Shown here: positions 53,365-61,772 of the stretch, one piece after another
Position numbering within the stretch: the stretch's first letter is position 1
How the letters are laid out: every line of letters starts with the position of its first letter
DNA from: Paraburkholderia terricola
Lineage (GTDB): Bacteria > Pseudomonadota > Gammaproteobacteria > Burkholderiales > Burkholderiaceae
DNA length: 64,000 bases
Assembly: GCF_900142195.1 (NCBI RefSeq)
Contig: NZ_FRAB01000012.1
Span: 104,212 to 168,211, forward strand
Reading direction: 5' to 3'
Translations under genes and position numbers: made by a program
The notes under the pieces: model-generated
Databases searched by the model: none
Told to the model about the DNA's origin: nothing
What the model saw: only the letters and a program-made list of their open reading frames with translations

Positions 53365-54270
53365 CTATGCGGGCGCGCCCTGGAACACCGGCTCTGGCAA
53401 TCCCCGATGCGCGGGCGTGGCGATGAACACGCCGCCCGCGCGAGCGTCGCCCGCGAGCGCCGCCGCGTCCAGCCCGATGCGCGCGCTCGTGATGTAGAGC
53501 GTGCCCAGTTGCGGGCCGCCGAACGCGACGCAGCTCGGCTGCGTGGTCGGCACGTCGACGCGTTCCGTTTCCACGCCGTCCGCGCCATAACGCACGACGC
53601 GCCCGCCGCCCCACTGCGCGTTCCACAAGCCGCCGTCGCGATCGACGGTCGAGCCGTCGGGCTCGCCGGTGGCGTCCGTCAGCGTCGCGAAGAGGCGGTC
53701 GTTGGCGATGCCGCCGTCCGCGCGATAGTCGCAGGCGCGGATTTCGCGAGTCGGCGAATCGCAGTAGTACATCGTCGCGCCGTCGGGGCTGAACGCGATG
53801 CTGTTCGAGATCGCCGGCGCAGGCAGCGGCAGACGCTCCAGCGAGAGATCGCGATTCAGCCGGTAGAAACCGCCGATCGCTTGCAACGGCGAGCCTTCGT
53901 CTTTCGTGCCGAACACGAAGCGCCCCTGGCGATCGCAGCGGCCGTCGTTGACGCGCGTGTTCAGGCCGGGTTCGACGTCGACGATACGCTGCGTCTCGCC
54001 GGTGGCCAGGTCGAGGAACGCCAGATGCGTGGCGAGACCTAGCAACAGGTAATGCGGATCGGCGCACAACGCGAAAGTGCCAAGGCGCTCGGGCATGCGC
54101 CAGAACGTCGTGCGGCCGTCGCTCGGATCGTGGCGCCACAGGCGCGCGCCTTCGATGTCGACCCAGTAGAAGCGGCCGGTTTGCGCACACCACGTCGCGC
54201 CCTCGCCGAGCGTGCATTTCGTATCGAGCAGCAGCGCCGCGCGATGCGGGGTACGCGATCCCGCACTCAC
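53365..54270 (-). CDS. SMP-30/gluconolactonase-family sugar lactonase
   Basis: A 301-residue beta-propeller lactonase that should open the aldonolactone made by the neighbouring dehydrogenase. Typical segments are CTLGEGATWCAQTGRFYWVDI (Glu metal ligand), NTRVNDGRCDRQGRFVFGT (Asn/Asp ligands), SNSIAFSPDGATMYYCDS and DATGEPDGSTVDRDGGLW. It overlaps the end of the SDR gene by 4 bp (ATGA), which ties it to sugar oxidation. Whether arabinono- or galactonolactone is preferred is not visible. Confidence 0.9.
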   Translation of the reverse strand: MSAGSRTPHRAALLLDTKCTLGEGATWCAQTGRFYWVDIEGARLWRHDPSDGRTTFWRMPERLGTFALCADPHYLLLGLATHLAFLDLATGETQRIVDVEPGLNTRVNDGRCDRQGRFVFGTKDEGSPLQAIGGFYRLNRDLSLERLPLPAPAISNSIAFSPDGATMYYCDSPTREIRACDYRADGGIANDRLFATLTDATGEPDGSTVDRDGGLWNAQWGGGRVVRYGADGVETERVDVPTTQPSCVAFGGPQLGTLYITSARIGLDAAALAGDARAGGVFIATPAHRGLPEPVFQGAPA

Positions 54271-55067
54271 GCCCAGCCTCCGTCCACCACGATGTCCTGC
54301 GCGGTGATCATCTTGCTGTCGTCCGCCGCGAGGAACAGCGCCATGCGCGCGAGGTCAGCGGGGTCCAGCTCGGCGTCGATGCACTGCCCTTCCTTGATCG
54401 AGCGGCGGCCCGCGTCGTCGAGCCACAGGCGCTTCTGCTTCTCCGTCATCACCCAGCCCGGCACCAGCGTATTCACGCGAATATTGAAATGCCCGAGGTC
54501 GCGCGCGAGACCGCGCGTCAAACCCTGCACCGCCGATTTCGAAATCACGTACACCGGATAGCCGCCGTTCTTCAGCATCCAGCTAATCGAGCCGAGATTG
54601 ATGATCGAGCCGCTGTTGGCCGCTTTCATGTCCTCCATCACCGCCTGGGCCGCGAAGAACTGGTGGCGGATATTCACCGCGATGCCCGCGTCGAACGAAG
54701 CGGCGGTGACTTCGCCGATCGTGTGACGCTTGTCGTTCGCGGCGTTGTTCACCAGCACCTGAATCGGGCCGAGCGCGGCCCTGACGTCGGCGATCGCTTT
54801 TTGCAGCGCGTCGATGTCGGTCAGATCGCACGGCAGGAACAGCGGCTTGTGCTTCGAATCGCCGAGTTCGTCGGCGAGCGCTTCGCCCGCTTGCGCATCG
54901 ATATCGAAGAACGCGACGCGCGCGCCTTGCGCCGCGAAATGCTCGACGAACGATGCGCCGATACCGGTCGCGCCGCCCGTGATCAACACCGTGCGGTCGA
55001 CGAGACTCGGGTAGCGCGCGAACACGTTCCCCGCGAGGCGGGCGTTTGCATTGGCCGGAGACGACAT
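54267..55067 (-). CDS. SDR-family sugar dehydrogenase (arabinose/galactose 1-dehydrogenase candidate)
   Basis: A 266-residue short-chain dehydrogenase with cofactor motif TGGATGIG (30-37), Ser in NLGSISW and the YVISK catalytic pair. The acidic residue after the second strand (FFDID) suggests NAD use. It is translationally coupled to a sugar lactonase and lies 51 bp after the araH-type permease. The likely job is therefore C1 oxidation of L-arabinose or D-galactose to the lactone; sequence alone cannot fix the substrate. Confidence 0.85.
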   Translation of the reverse strand: MSSPANANARLAGNVFARYPSLVDRTVLITGGATGIGASFVEHFAAQGARVAFFDIDAQAGEALADELGDSKHKPLFLPCDLTDIDALQKAIADVRAALGPIQVLVNNAANDKRHTIGEVTAASFDAGIAVNIRHQFFAAQAVMEDMKAANSGSIINLGSISWMLKNGGYPVYVISKSAVQGLTRGLARDLGHFNIRVNTLVPGWVMTEKQKRLWLDDAGRRSIKEGQCIDAELDPADLARMALFLAADDSKMITAQDIVVDGGWA

Positions 55068-55118
55068 CGTTCGATTCCTTTTAAAACAAAGTGGTGAGTC
55101 GCAGCATTGATCGCGAGT

Positions 55119-56135
55119 TTAGTCGCGCGATCCGCGGTTCTTCAACTGGTCGAGCAGCACGGCGGCGAGCAGGATCGCGCCGCGCACGAGGTACTGGTAG
55201 AACGCGTCGATGTTCAGCAGGTTCATCACGTTCTCGACCGTGCCCATGATCAGCACGCCGATCACGACGCCGGAAATCGTCGCGCGGCCGCCGAGCAGCG
55301 AGACGCCGCCCAGCACGCACGCCGAAATCACGTTCAGCTCGAAGCCTTGCGCCGCGTTCGGCTGACCCGACGTGATCCGCGAAGCGAGGATCACACCCGC
55401 CAGCGCCGTCACCGCGCCTTGAATCAGGAAGATATAAACGCGCGTGCGTTCGACGTTGATGCCGGCGAGACGCGACGCTTCGGGATTGCCGCCGATCGCG
55501 AGCGTATTGCGGCCGTACACGGTCTGGTTGAGCATCACCCCGAATACGATGAAGCACATCAGCGTGACCCAGATCGGCAGCGACACGCCGAAGAAGCTCA
55601 GGCCGCCCAGCTCGATGAACGTATCCGACGACACGCCGACCGCCTGCCCGTGCGACACGATAAAGCCGAGACCGCGGACGATTTCCATCGTCGCGAGCGT
55701 GGTGATCAGCGCGTTGACGCGCAGATACGCGATCACCGCGCCGTTCACGAAGCCGATCACCGCTCCGGCGAACACCGCCGCGACGATCGCGATGAACGTA
55801 TTACCGGTGGCGTTCAGCACCATCGCGCACAGCACGCCGGCAAACGCGACCGTCGAACCGACGGACAAATCGAAATCGCGCGACGCGAGACAGAACATCA
55901 TCGTGCACGCGACCATGCCGATCTGCGAGATTGACAGCGCGAGGCCGAGCATGTTGTCGATCGAGAAGAAGTGATCGACGGTCAGCGACATCGTGACGAA
56001 CATCACGATGAAGATCACGATCAGGCTGTACTCGGTGATTTGCTGCCACCATTTCGCACGATCGTTGGGCTGCGGAATCAGCGCTTCGGCGGCGCTTTTG
56101 GCGGCCTGTTGCGCGAGGTTTTCTCTGGCTTGCAT
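55119..56135 (-). CDS. araH: Sugar ABC transporter permease (AraH type)
   Basis: Inner-membrane permease of the ribose/galactose/arabinose (BPD_transp_2) family, 338 residues with about 8-10 helices. Recognisable parts are SLIVIFIVMFVTMSLTV, the MMFCLASRDFDLSVGSTVAFAGVL segment and a C-terminal ISGVVIGVLIMGTVENVMNLL. It is followed by the dehydrogenase and lactonase and preceded by araG 54 bp away, in the order F-G-H as in the E. coli arabinose importer. Confidence 0.9.
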   Translation of the reverse strand: MQARENLAQQAAKSAAEALIPQPNDRAKWWQQITEYSLIVIFIVMFVTMSLTVDHFFSIDNMLGLALSISQIGMVACTMMFCLASRDFDLSVGSTVAFAGVLCAMVLNATGNTFIAIVAAVFAGAVIGFVNGAVIAYLRVNALITTLATMEIVRGLGFIVSHGQAVGVSSDTFIELGGLSFFGVSLPIWVTLMCFIVFGVMLNQTVYGRNTLAIGGNPEASRLAGINVERTRVYIFLIQGAVTALAGVILASRITSGQPNAAQGFELNVISACVLGGVSLLGGRATISGVVIGVLIMGTVENVMNLLNIDAFYQYLVRGAILLAAVLLDQLKNRGSRD

Positions 56136-56189
56136 TTTGAATACTCCTCCCGTTCCCCACGGGTTGCCGGACTTTCGTCCAAATAAGGT

Positions 56190-57728
56190 TCAGGCCGCCT
56201 GGCTCACGGCATTCGCCGTGCCTGGCAGCGCGGTCGAGCTTTGCGGCAAGGCGAGGCTCAACACCGATTGTTCCGTTGCATCCTTGCGCGACAGTTCGCC
56301 GGAAATCCGGCCCTGGCGCATCACGACGATGCGGTCGGACACGCCGAGCACTTCCGGCAATTCCGACGAGATCATCACGATCGCGCAGCCGCGTTCGGCG
56401 AGTTGATAGATCACGTTGTAGATTTCGTGCTTCGCGCCGACGTCGATGCCGCGCGTCGGTTCGTCGAGAATCACGACTTTCAGGTCCGGCTCGGCGAGCC
56501 AGCGCGACAGAATCGCCTTCTGCTGATTGCCGCCCGACAGAAAGCGAATCTTCTGGCGACGGCTCGGCGTCTTGATCTTCAGCAGCTTGATGAAACGGTC
56601 GGCGGTTTCCGCTTCCTTGTTGCGATCGAGGAACATCCCCGCGCGCAGATAGTGCCGGCGGCAACTGATGTTGATGTTCTCCGACACGGTCGCCATCGCG
56701 ACGATGCCCTCTTCCTTGCGATCCTCCGGGCACAGCACGATGCCGTGCCGGATCGCTTCGCCCGCGCTGCGCACCTTGATCGGCTTGCCGTCCAGCACGA
56801 GTTCGCCGCCCTTCTTGTGATCCGCGCCGTACACGAGGTGCATCAGTTCGCTGCGGCCCGCGCCCACCAGCCCGAAGAAGCCGACGATCTCGCCGCGCCG
56901 CACCTCGAAGCTGGCCGGCTGCGCGAGCGCATGGCCTTCGATGCCCTTGGCGGCGAAGCGCACTTCGCCGAGCGGCCGCTCCGAGTAGTTATAGATGTCC
57001 GAGATTTCGCGCCCCACCATCTCGCTGACGATGGTGTCGCGCGATACGCCTTCGAGCGTCGGATGCGAGGCGACCTTGCGGCCGTCGCGAAAGATCGTGC
57101 AGGCGTCGCACAGTTCGTAGATCTCGTCCATGCGGTGCGAGATGTAGATCATCGCGCGGTTGTCGGCGCGCAGATCGCGCACCAGCTTGAACAGCACCTC
57201 GGTCTCGCGATGCGACAGCGAACTGGTCGGCTCGTCCAGCGCGATCACGCGTGCGTTGCGCAGCAGCGCCTTGCAGATTTCGACCATCTGACGCTGCGCG
57301 ATCGAGAGCTTGCGCAGCTTCGCGCTCGGATCGAGCGCCACGCCCATCGCTTCGAGCCGTTCCAGCACGAAGCGCTTCGCCTCGCGCTTGTTGACCCAGC
57401 CGAGCGAGTTCGGCAATTGGCCGAGCAGCAGATTTTCCGCGACCGTCATGTCGGGCACGTATTGCAGTTCCTGGTGAATCACCGCGATGCCCGCCGCGAT
57501 CGACGAAGCCGCGCTGGTGAAGCGCACCTCGTTGCCGTCGATCAGCACGCGGCCCGAATCGGGCTGATATTCACCGCCGAGAATCTTCAGCAGGGTCGAC
57601 TTCCCCGCGCCGTTTTCGCCCATCAGGCCGTGCACCTGGCCGACGTTGACGTCGAAGGACACACCGTCGAGCGCGCGCACGCCTGGAAAGACCTTGCCGA
57701 TATTGTCAAAACGTAGCGTCGCTGACAC
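56190..57728 (-). CDS. araG: Sugar ABC transporter ATPase (AraG type)
   Basis: A 512-residue protein made of two ABC domains, typical of monosaccharide importers. The first has Walker [10 protein letters not shown] (37-45), a signature [10 protein letters not shown] and Walker [12 protein letters not shown]. The second has an altered P-loop region (GLVGAGRSE), [15 protein letters not shown] and [14 protein letters not shown], so both halves show the usual asymmetry. It sits between araF and araH. The 305-bp space to araF contains tandem hairpin repeats. Confidence 0.93.
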   Translation of the reverse strand: MSATLRFDNIGKVFPGVRALDGVSFDVNVGQVHGLMGENGAGKSTLLKILGGEYQPDSGRVLIDGNEVRFTSAASSIAAGIAVIHQELQYVPDMTVAENLLLGQLPNSLGWVNKREAKRFVLERLEAMGVALDPSAKLRKLSIAQRQMVEICKALLRNARVIALDEPTSSLSHRETEVLFKLVRDLRADNRAMIYISHRMDEIYELCDACTIFRDGRKVASHPTLEGVSRDTIVSEMVGREISDIYNYSERPLGEVRFAAKGIEGHALAQPASFEVRRGEIVGFFGLVGAGRSELMHLVYGADHKKGGELVLDGKPIKVRSAGEAIRHGIVLCPEDRKEEGIVAMATVSENINISCRRHYLRAGMFLDRNKEAETADRFIKLLKIKTPSRRQKIRFLSGGNQQKAILSRWLAEPDLKVVILDEPTRGIDVGAKHEIYNVIYQLAERGCAIVMISSELPEVLGVSDRIVVMRQGRISGELSRKDATEQSVLSLALPQSSTALPGTANAVSQAA

Positions 57729-57737
57729 TTCGCCTCC

Positions 57738-57890
57738 TATGTCGACAGGAGTTAGCGCTTTAGCGCTTACTCCCGTCCCATGCAGTTGTATGTCGACAGG
57801 AGCTAGCGCTTCAGCGCTTACCTCTATCCCATACAGTTGTATGCCGACCTGACCTGGCGCTTGAGCGCTACTCAGATCCCATTCGTGTGA
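57738..57890. repeat. Three tandem 51-bp palindromic repeats
   Basis: Copies begin at 57738, 57789 and 57840, exactly 51 bp apart. Each has TATGYCGAC, then a dyad of the form TAGCGCTT-N-AGCGCTTA (TGGCGCTTGAGCGCTA in copy 3), then TCCCAT. Copies 1 and 2 are about 85-90% alike and copy 3 is more diverged. The central inverted repeat would fold into a hairpin in RNA. Confidence 0.85.
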
Positions 57891-57894
57891 CCGG

Positions 57895-57925
57895 GCGTTG
57901 AAGCGCCTCGTGGATGCTTCAACGC
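57895..57925. repeat. 10-bp hairpin after the tandem repeats
   Basis: GCGTTGAAGC (57895-57904) pairs perfectly with GCTTCAACGC (57916-57925) across an 11-nt loop. It is close to a fourth, strongly diverged unit of the array. Confidence 0.6.
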
Positions 57926-58033
57926 ACGGTTTGCCTCAACGCTTCATCGCTTGTTGCCGCCGCCGGTGCGCGCTTTAATGCACTTCATGAACAAGGGCGC
58001 ACCGGCAGTTCGTTTCTCCGCGCGTCGAACCGC

Positions 58034-59032
58034 TTACTTCGACGCGAGGCCCATCTTCTCGCGCACGTCGCCGACATTCTCACGCGTGGCCAGCATGCCG
58101 GTCGTGAGCGTCAGGGCCGGCGGCGCCTTGCCCTGCGTGATCCAGTCGTACATCAGCGTGGAGGTTTCCTCGCCGTGGCGCTTCGGGCTGATGATGACCG
58201 TGCCGAAGAAGCCCGTCGGCGACGGCTTCTTGAATTCGTTCAAGGCCGAGTCCGAACCGCCGATGCCGATACCGATCATGTTGTCCGCCTTGAAGCCGCG
58301 GCCTTCCGCTGCGCGCACCGCGCCGAGCACGCCTTCGTCGTTCAGCGCGTAAGCGACCCAGTGCTTGAACTGCGGGTTCTTGGTCAGCGCGATGTTGGCC
58401 GCGTTGAAGGCGTTTTCCGTGTCGGTCTTCGCTTGCGGCGCGGCGATCACGTTGGCCTTCGGGAAGCCGGCGGCGACCAGCGCATCGGTCGCGCCGCTGG
58501 TGCGGTCATGCGCGGTCGGTAGTTGTTCGTAGGTGACGTCGATCGCGCCGACGTCCTTCATGTCCCAGCCGCGCTTCTTGATTTCCGCGGCGAGGCCGTC
58601 GCCGACCTGCTTGCCGATGTTGTACGCGGAGATGCCCATGTGCGGCACCGAGGCGATCGGCTTGCCCGCGCCGTCCACCAGACGATCGTCCACCGTGATC
58701 ATCTTCAGGTTATGAGCCTTCGCCTTCGCGACGATGCCCGGTCCGAGCTTGACGTCCGGCGTGCAGATCACGAAACCTTGCGCCTTCTGCGCCGACAGGT
58801 TGTCGATCGCGCTCATCACCTTCTCGCCCGAGGGCGCGCCGATCTTCACCAGCGTGAAGCCCTTTTCCTTGGCGGCGATTTCGGCGAACTTCCACTCGTC
58901 CTGGAACCACGGCTCTTCCGGCTGCTTCACGAGGAAGCCGATCTTCACCGGATCGGCGGCTTGCGCGGCCGTTGCGTTGAACAGCACACCCGCCGCCGCC
59001 GCTGCCAGCGTGAGGAAAATTCTACGTTTCAT
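58034..59032 (-). CDS. araF: L-arabinose-type periplasmic binding protein (AraF)
   Basis: Substrate-binding subunit of the importer, 332 residues. A Sec signal (MKRRIF plus a long Ala-rich core to AAQA) ends near residue 25. The mature start, KQPEEPWFQDEWKF, and GFVICTPDVKLGPGIVAKAK closely match the E. coli L-arabinose-binding protein. Family members also bind D-galactose and D-fucose, fitting the oxidative genes around it. The ATG at 59032 has AGGAG 9-13 nt upstream. The 179-bp leader contains short direct repeats (59141-59166). Confidence 0.92.
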   Translation of the reverse strand: MKRRIFLTLAAAAAGVLFNATAAQAADPVKIGFLVKQPEEPWFQDEWKFAEIAAKEKGFTLVKIGAPSGEKVMSAIDNLSAQKAQGFVICTPDVKLGPGIVAKAKAHNLKMITVDDRLVDGAGKPIASVPHMGISAYNIGKQVGDGLAAEIKKRGWDMKDVGAIDVTYEQLPTAHDRTSGATDALVAAGFPKANVIAAPQAKTDTENAFNAANIALTKNPQFKHWVAYALNDEGVLGAVRAAEGRGFKADNMIGIGIGGSDSALNEFKKPSPTGFFGTVIISPKRHGEETSTLMYDWITQGKAPPALTLTTGMLATRENVGDVREKMGLASK

Positions 59033-59140
59033 GATGCGTGTCTCCTGACTAATTGATAACGAGAAGGTATCGGCCGCGTCTTCTTGTACCGGTTGTGACA
59101 CACGCGGCCAGCGCGTCGTCCGGTGAAACTTTGCTGCTTG

Positions 59141-59166
59141 TTTTACTGCCCGTTTTTTACTGCCCG
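59141..59166. repeat. Two direct copies of TTTTACTGCCCG upstream of araF
   Basis: TTTTACTGCCCG occurs at 59141-59152 and 59155-59166, a 14-bp period, about 110-135 bp before the araF start. It could be simple sequence or a paired binding site; no promoter was called with confidence. Confidence 0.45.
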
Positions 59167-59211
59167 TTTTGCTGCTGCTTCGCTTTCAGTTGCGTGCGGC
59201 CACCGCCGCGT

Positions 59212-59988
59212 TCAGTCGTGATACAGCGCCGAGCGGCCGCCATCCACGGTGATGCATGTTGCGTTGATGAACGGCGCTTCGTCGGAGGCGAGAAACACCG
59301 CCGTCATCGCGACTTCTTCCGGGCGGCCGATGCGTTTCATCGGCTGCAGCGCGAGCGTCGCCTGTTGCGCCGCGGCCGGATCGGCTTGTTCGTTCCACCA
59401 GTCGTGCGTCAGTTGCGTTTCGATGTAGCCCGGCGCGATCGCGTTGACGCGCACGTTGCGCGGCGCGTACTCGATACCCAGCGCGCGCGTCAGACCGATC
59501 ACACCGTGCTTCGCCACCGGATACGGAAAACAGCCGGGGATGATCTTGAACGCATGCGTCGACGCGATGTTCACGATGCTGCCCGAGCCGCGCTCCACCA
59601 TGCCCGGCAACACCGCGCGGCAACCGTTCCAGACGCCGTCGAGGTCGACCGCGAAGCAGCGGCGCCAGTCGTCGTCCGTCATGGTCAGCGGGTCGCAGAA
59701 CACGTTGATGCCGGCGTTGTTCACCAGCACGTCGGGCGCGCCGAACGCCTGTTCGGCCTCGCTCACCGCCTGCCGCACCGAAGCCGCCTGCGTGACGTCG
59801 GTCTCGACCGCCAGCACGCGCGCGCCGGTTTCCGACTCGATCCGCTGCGCCGTCTGCCGCGCGGTTTCGAGGTTCAGTTCCGCCAGCACGACCGCCGCGC
59901 CCTCGCGCGCGAAGGCGAGCGCGATCGCCGCGCCGATGCCGCGCCCGGCGCCCGTGATCAACGCGACTTTTCCGGCGAGCCGATTCAT
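59212..59988 (-). CDS. SDR-family oxidoreductase in the dgo operon
   Basis: A 258-residue short-chain dehydrogenase: TGAGRGIG (12-19), VNNAGIN, Ser in NIASTHAF and the catalytic YPVAK. It overlaps the dgoA stop by 4 bp (ATGA), so it is translated with the KDPGal aldolase. It could be a galactose 1-dehydrogenase or a dehydrogenase for another sugar or sugar acid; it is clearly different from the SDR at 54267-55067. Its product DNA end lies 179 bp before the araF start. Confidence 0.85.
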   Translation of the reverse strand: MNRLAGKVALITGAGRGIGAAIALAFAREGAAVVLAELNLETARQTAQRIESETGARVLAVETDVTQAASVRQAVSEAEQAFGAPDVLVNNAGINVFCDPLTMTDDDWRRCFAVDLDGVWNGCRAVLPGMVERGSGSIVNIASTHAFKIIPGCFPYPVAKHGVIGLTRALGIEYAPRNVRVNAIAPGYIETQLTHDWWNEQADPAAAQQATLALQPMKRIGRPEEVAMTAVFLASDEAPFINATCITVDGGRSALYHD

Positions 59989-60665
59989 TTCTTCGCGCCT
60001 GCGCGGGCGATGCGCAAACCGTTGATGAACGCCTTCGCGTGCGAAGCGGTCACGGCCGCGCTCTGACCCGGCTTGTACAGCGCCGAGCCGAGGCCGAAGC
60101 CGTTCGCGCCCGCGCTGAGAAACGGTCCCATGTTGTCCGGCGTGATGCCGCCGACCGGCACCAGCGGCACCTGCGCCGCGATCACCGCGCGCCAGGCCTT
60201 CACCACCTGGCAGCCGAGCTGTTCGGCGGGGAACATCTTCAGCACGTCCGCGCCGTTCTTCAGCGCGATGAAGGCTTCGTTCGGCGTCGCCACGCCCGGC
60301 GCGCATGCGAGACCTTGCGCCTTCGCGGCGATGACCACATCGGGATCGCTGTGCGGCATGACGATCAGTTCGCCGCCCGCCGACTTCACGTCGTTGACGA
60401 AACTCGGATGCAGCACCGTGCCCGCGCCGACGATCGCGTCGGCCGGCAACGCCTTGCGGATCGCGGCGATGCTGTCGAACGGCTGCGGCGAATTCAACGG
60501 CACCTCGACGATGCGAAAGCCCGCCTCGTACAGCGCCTGGCCGTGGTCGGCCGCATCGGCGGGCGTCACGCCGCGCATGATCGCGATCAGCGGACACACC
60601 TCGAACGCCGCGATCAGACCCGCGTGCGGCATGTAGGGAGCGGGCAGATTGATGTGAGGTTGCAT
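59985..60665 (-). CDS. dgoA: 2-dehydro-3-deoxy-6-phosphogalactonate aldolase
   Basis: Splits KDPGal to pyruvate and glyceraldehyde-3-phosphate in the DeLey-Doudoroff galactose route. The 226-residue class I aldolase resembles Eda but belongs to the DgoA branch: CPLIAIMRGVTPADA with EVPLNSP (catalytic Glu), GAGTVL, and the Schiff-base Lys in VLKMFPAEQLG. GGITPDNMG binds phosphate. It follows dgoK by 36 bp and overlaps the SDR by 4 bp. Together with dgoK it firmly points to sugar acids of the galactose series. Confidence 0.94.
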   Translation of the reverse strand: MQPHINLPAPYMPHAGLIAAFEVCPLIAIMRGVTPADAADHGQALYEAGFRIVEVPLNSPQPFDSIAAIRKALPADAIVGAGTVLHPSFVNDVKSAGGELIVMPHSDPDVVIAAKAQGLACAPGVATPNEAFIALKNGADVLKMFPAEQLGCQVVKAWRAVIAAQVPLVPVGGITPDNMGPFLSAGANGFGLGSALYKPGQSAAVTASHAKAFINGLRIARAGAKK

Positions 60666-60701
60666 GTCGGTTCCTTGTTTCGTGGACGGCGGCGCTGCCG
60701 G

Positions 60702-61772
60702 TTATCCGGCTCGCGCCGCCTGAGGCGCCGGATTGACGAGCCCCGCCTGCGAGGCGACGCGCCACAGGCCGCGCTCGGTGGCGTGCTTCACCAGTTCCGC
60801 CTGCGTGCAGCCGTAGAGCGCCAGCGCGAGCCGGTAGCGCTCGCACAGCGCCTCATTGCCGATCAGACGCAGGCTCTCCCCGGCGAGCGAGTTTTGCTGT
60901 TGCCTGAGCACGGCCTCGAGGCCGGCCAGCTCGTGCCCGATCAGCAACCCCGACAGATAGTCGGGCTGCTGCTCGCGCGTCAGTTGTCCGGTGAGACCGA
61001 GCGTGCGGGCGCTGAAGATCGTCGCGAGCACGCCTGCCTGACCTTTTTCGCGGGCGATGCTCACGCCGTGCAGGAATGCCTCGGTATCCGGACGGTCCGG
61101 CGTGACCATCGTGCGGCCGAGGATCGTGTGCTCGCGCAATGCCGCGAACACTTCGCCGGTCATGAAGGTTTGAAAACGTTCGATGCGGCCCGCCTGCACC
61201 ACCGCCCATTTGGCGTGCGTGCCGGGCAGGCCGATCAGCGCACGCCTGCGGGTCCCGGCGGAATCACCGTCATCGCCGTCGTCGCCGAGCGCGCCGAAGA
61301 TCTGCGTTTCCTCGCCGCGCATCACGTTGGGCAGCTCGCCGCGTTGCAGGACGCCCGGCACGATATGCAGCGTCGCGCCGCACGCCGCCTTCACGCGGAC
61401 GATGCCGGCCACCAGCGCGTCGGCGCTCGCCGGCGCATCGACATAGGGCGCTTCCATCCAGCCTTGCGCGCTGCCGACCATGCCCGCCGCAATCACCGGC
61501 AGCGCCGATGCGTGTTCGAGCCAAGGGCCGCAGGTGTCGTCGAATGCCGCGTCGAAGCCGCCTTGCTCGGCGCTGCGCGGCAGATTCATGATGCCGGCCG
61601 TCGACGCGCGCGTCGCCAGCACCTTGCCCGCCGCGTCGAACAGATACGCGCGCAGCGAGGTCGTGCCCCAGTCGAGCGCGATCAGGGCGGCGCGCTCGGC
61701 GTTGAGGTTGGCCTCGGCGGCGCCTGCCGCGACGTGGTTGGCTGCCGGCGTGGGAGAACCCGCTTGCTTCAT
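60702..61772 (-). CDS. dgoK: 2-dehydro-3-deoxygalactonokinase
   Basis: Phosphorylates 2-keto-3-deoxygalactonate to KDPGal. The 356-residue ASKHA-type kinase has IALDWGTTSLRAYLFD near residue 30, GMVGSAQGWMEAPY and GLPGTHAKWAVVQAGRIERFQTFMTGE, hallmarks of DgoK. A 30-residue Ala-rich N-terminal extension precedes the domain. The ATG at 61772 overlaps the upstream iclR-type gene stop by 4 bp (ATGA), so regulator and kinase are cotranslated. A TTG upstream start is rejected. Confidence 0.94.
   Translation of the reverse strand: MKQAGSPTPAANHVAAGAAEANLNAERAALIALDWGTTSLRAYLFDAAGKVLATRASTAGIMNLPRSAEQGGFDAAFDDTCGPWLEHASALPVIAAGMVGSAQGWMEAPYVDAPASADALVAGIVRVKAACGATLHIVPGVLQRGELPNVMRGEETQIFGALGDDGDDGDSAGTRRRALIGLPGTHAKWAVVQAGRIERFQTFMTGEVFAALREHTILGRTMVTPDRPDTEAFLHGVSIAREKGQAGVLATIFSARTLGLTGQLTREQQPDYLSGLLIGHELAGLEAVLRQQQNSLAGESLRLIGNEALCERYRLALALYGCTQAELVKHATERGLWRVASQAGLVNPAPQAARAG

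Larger units (their letters stand above)
57729..58033. other. araF-araG intercistronic region with tandem hairpin repeats
   Basis: The 305-bp gap inside an otherwise tight sugar transporter operon holds three 51-bp tandem repeats (57738-57890) and a further hairpin (57895-57925), with no ORF. Its position directly after the binding-protein gene suggests an mRNA-processing or stability element. No intrinsic terminator with a T-run was seen on the coding (minus) strand. Confidence 0.7.
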
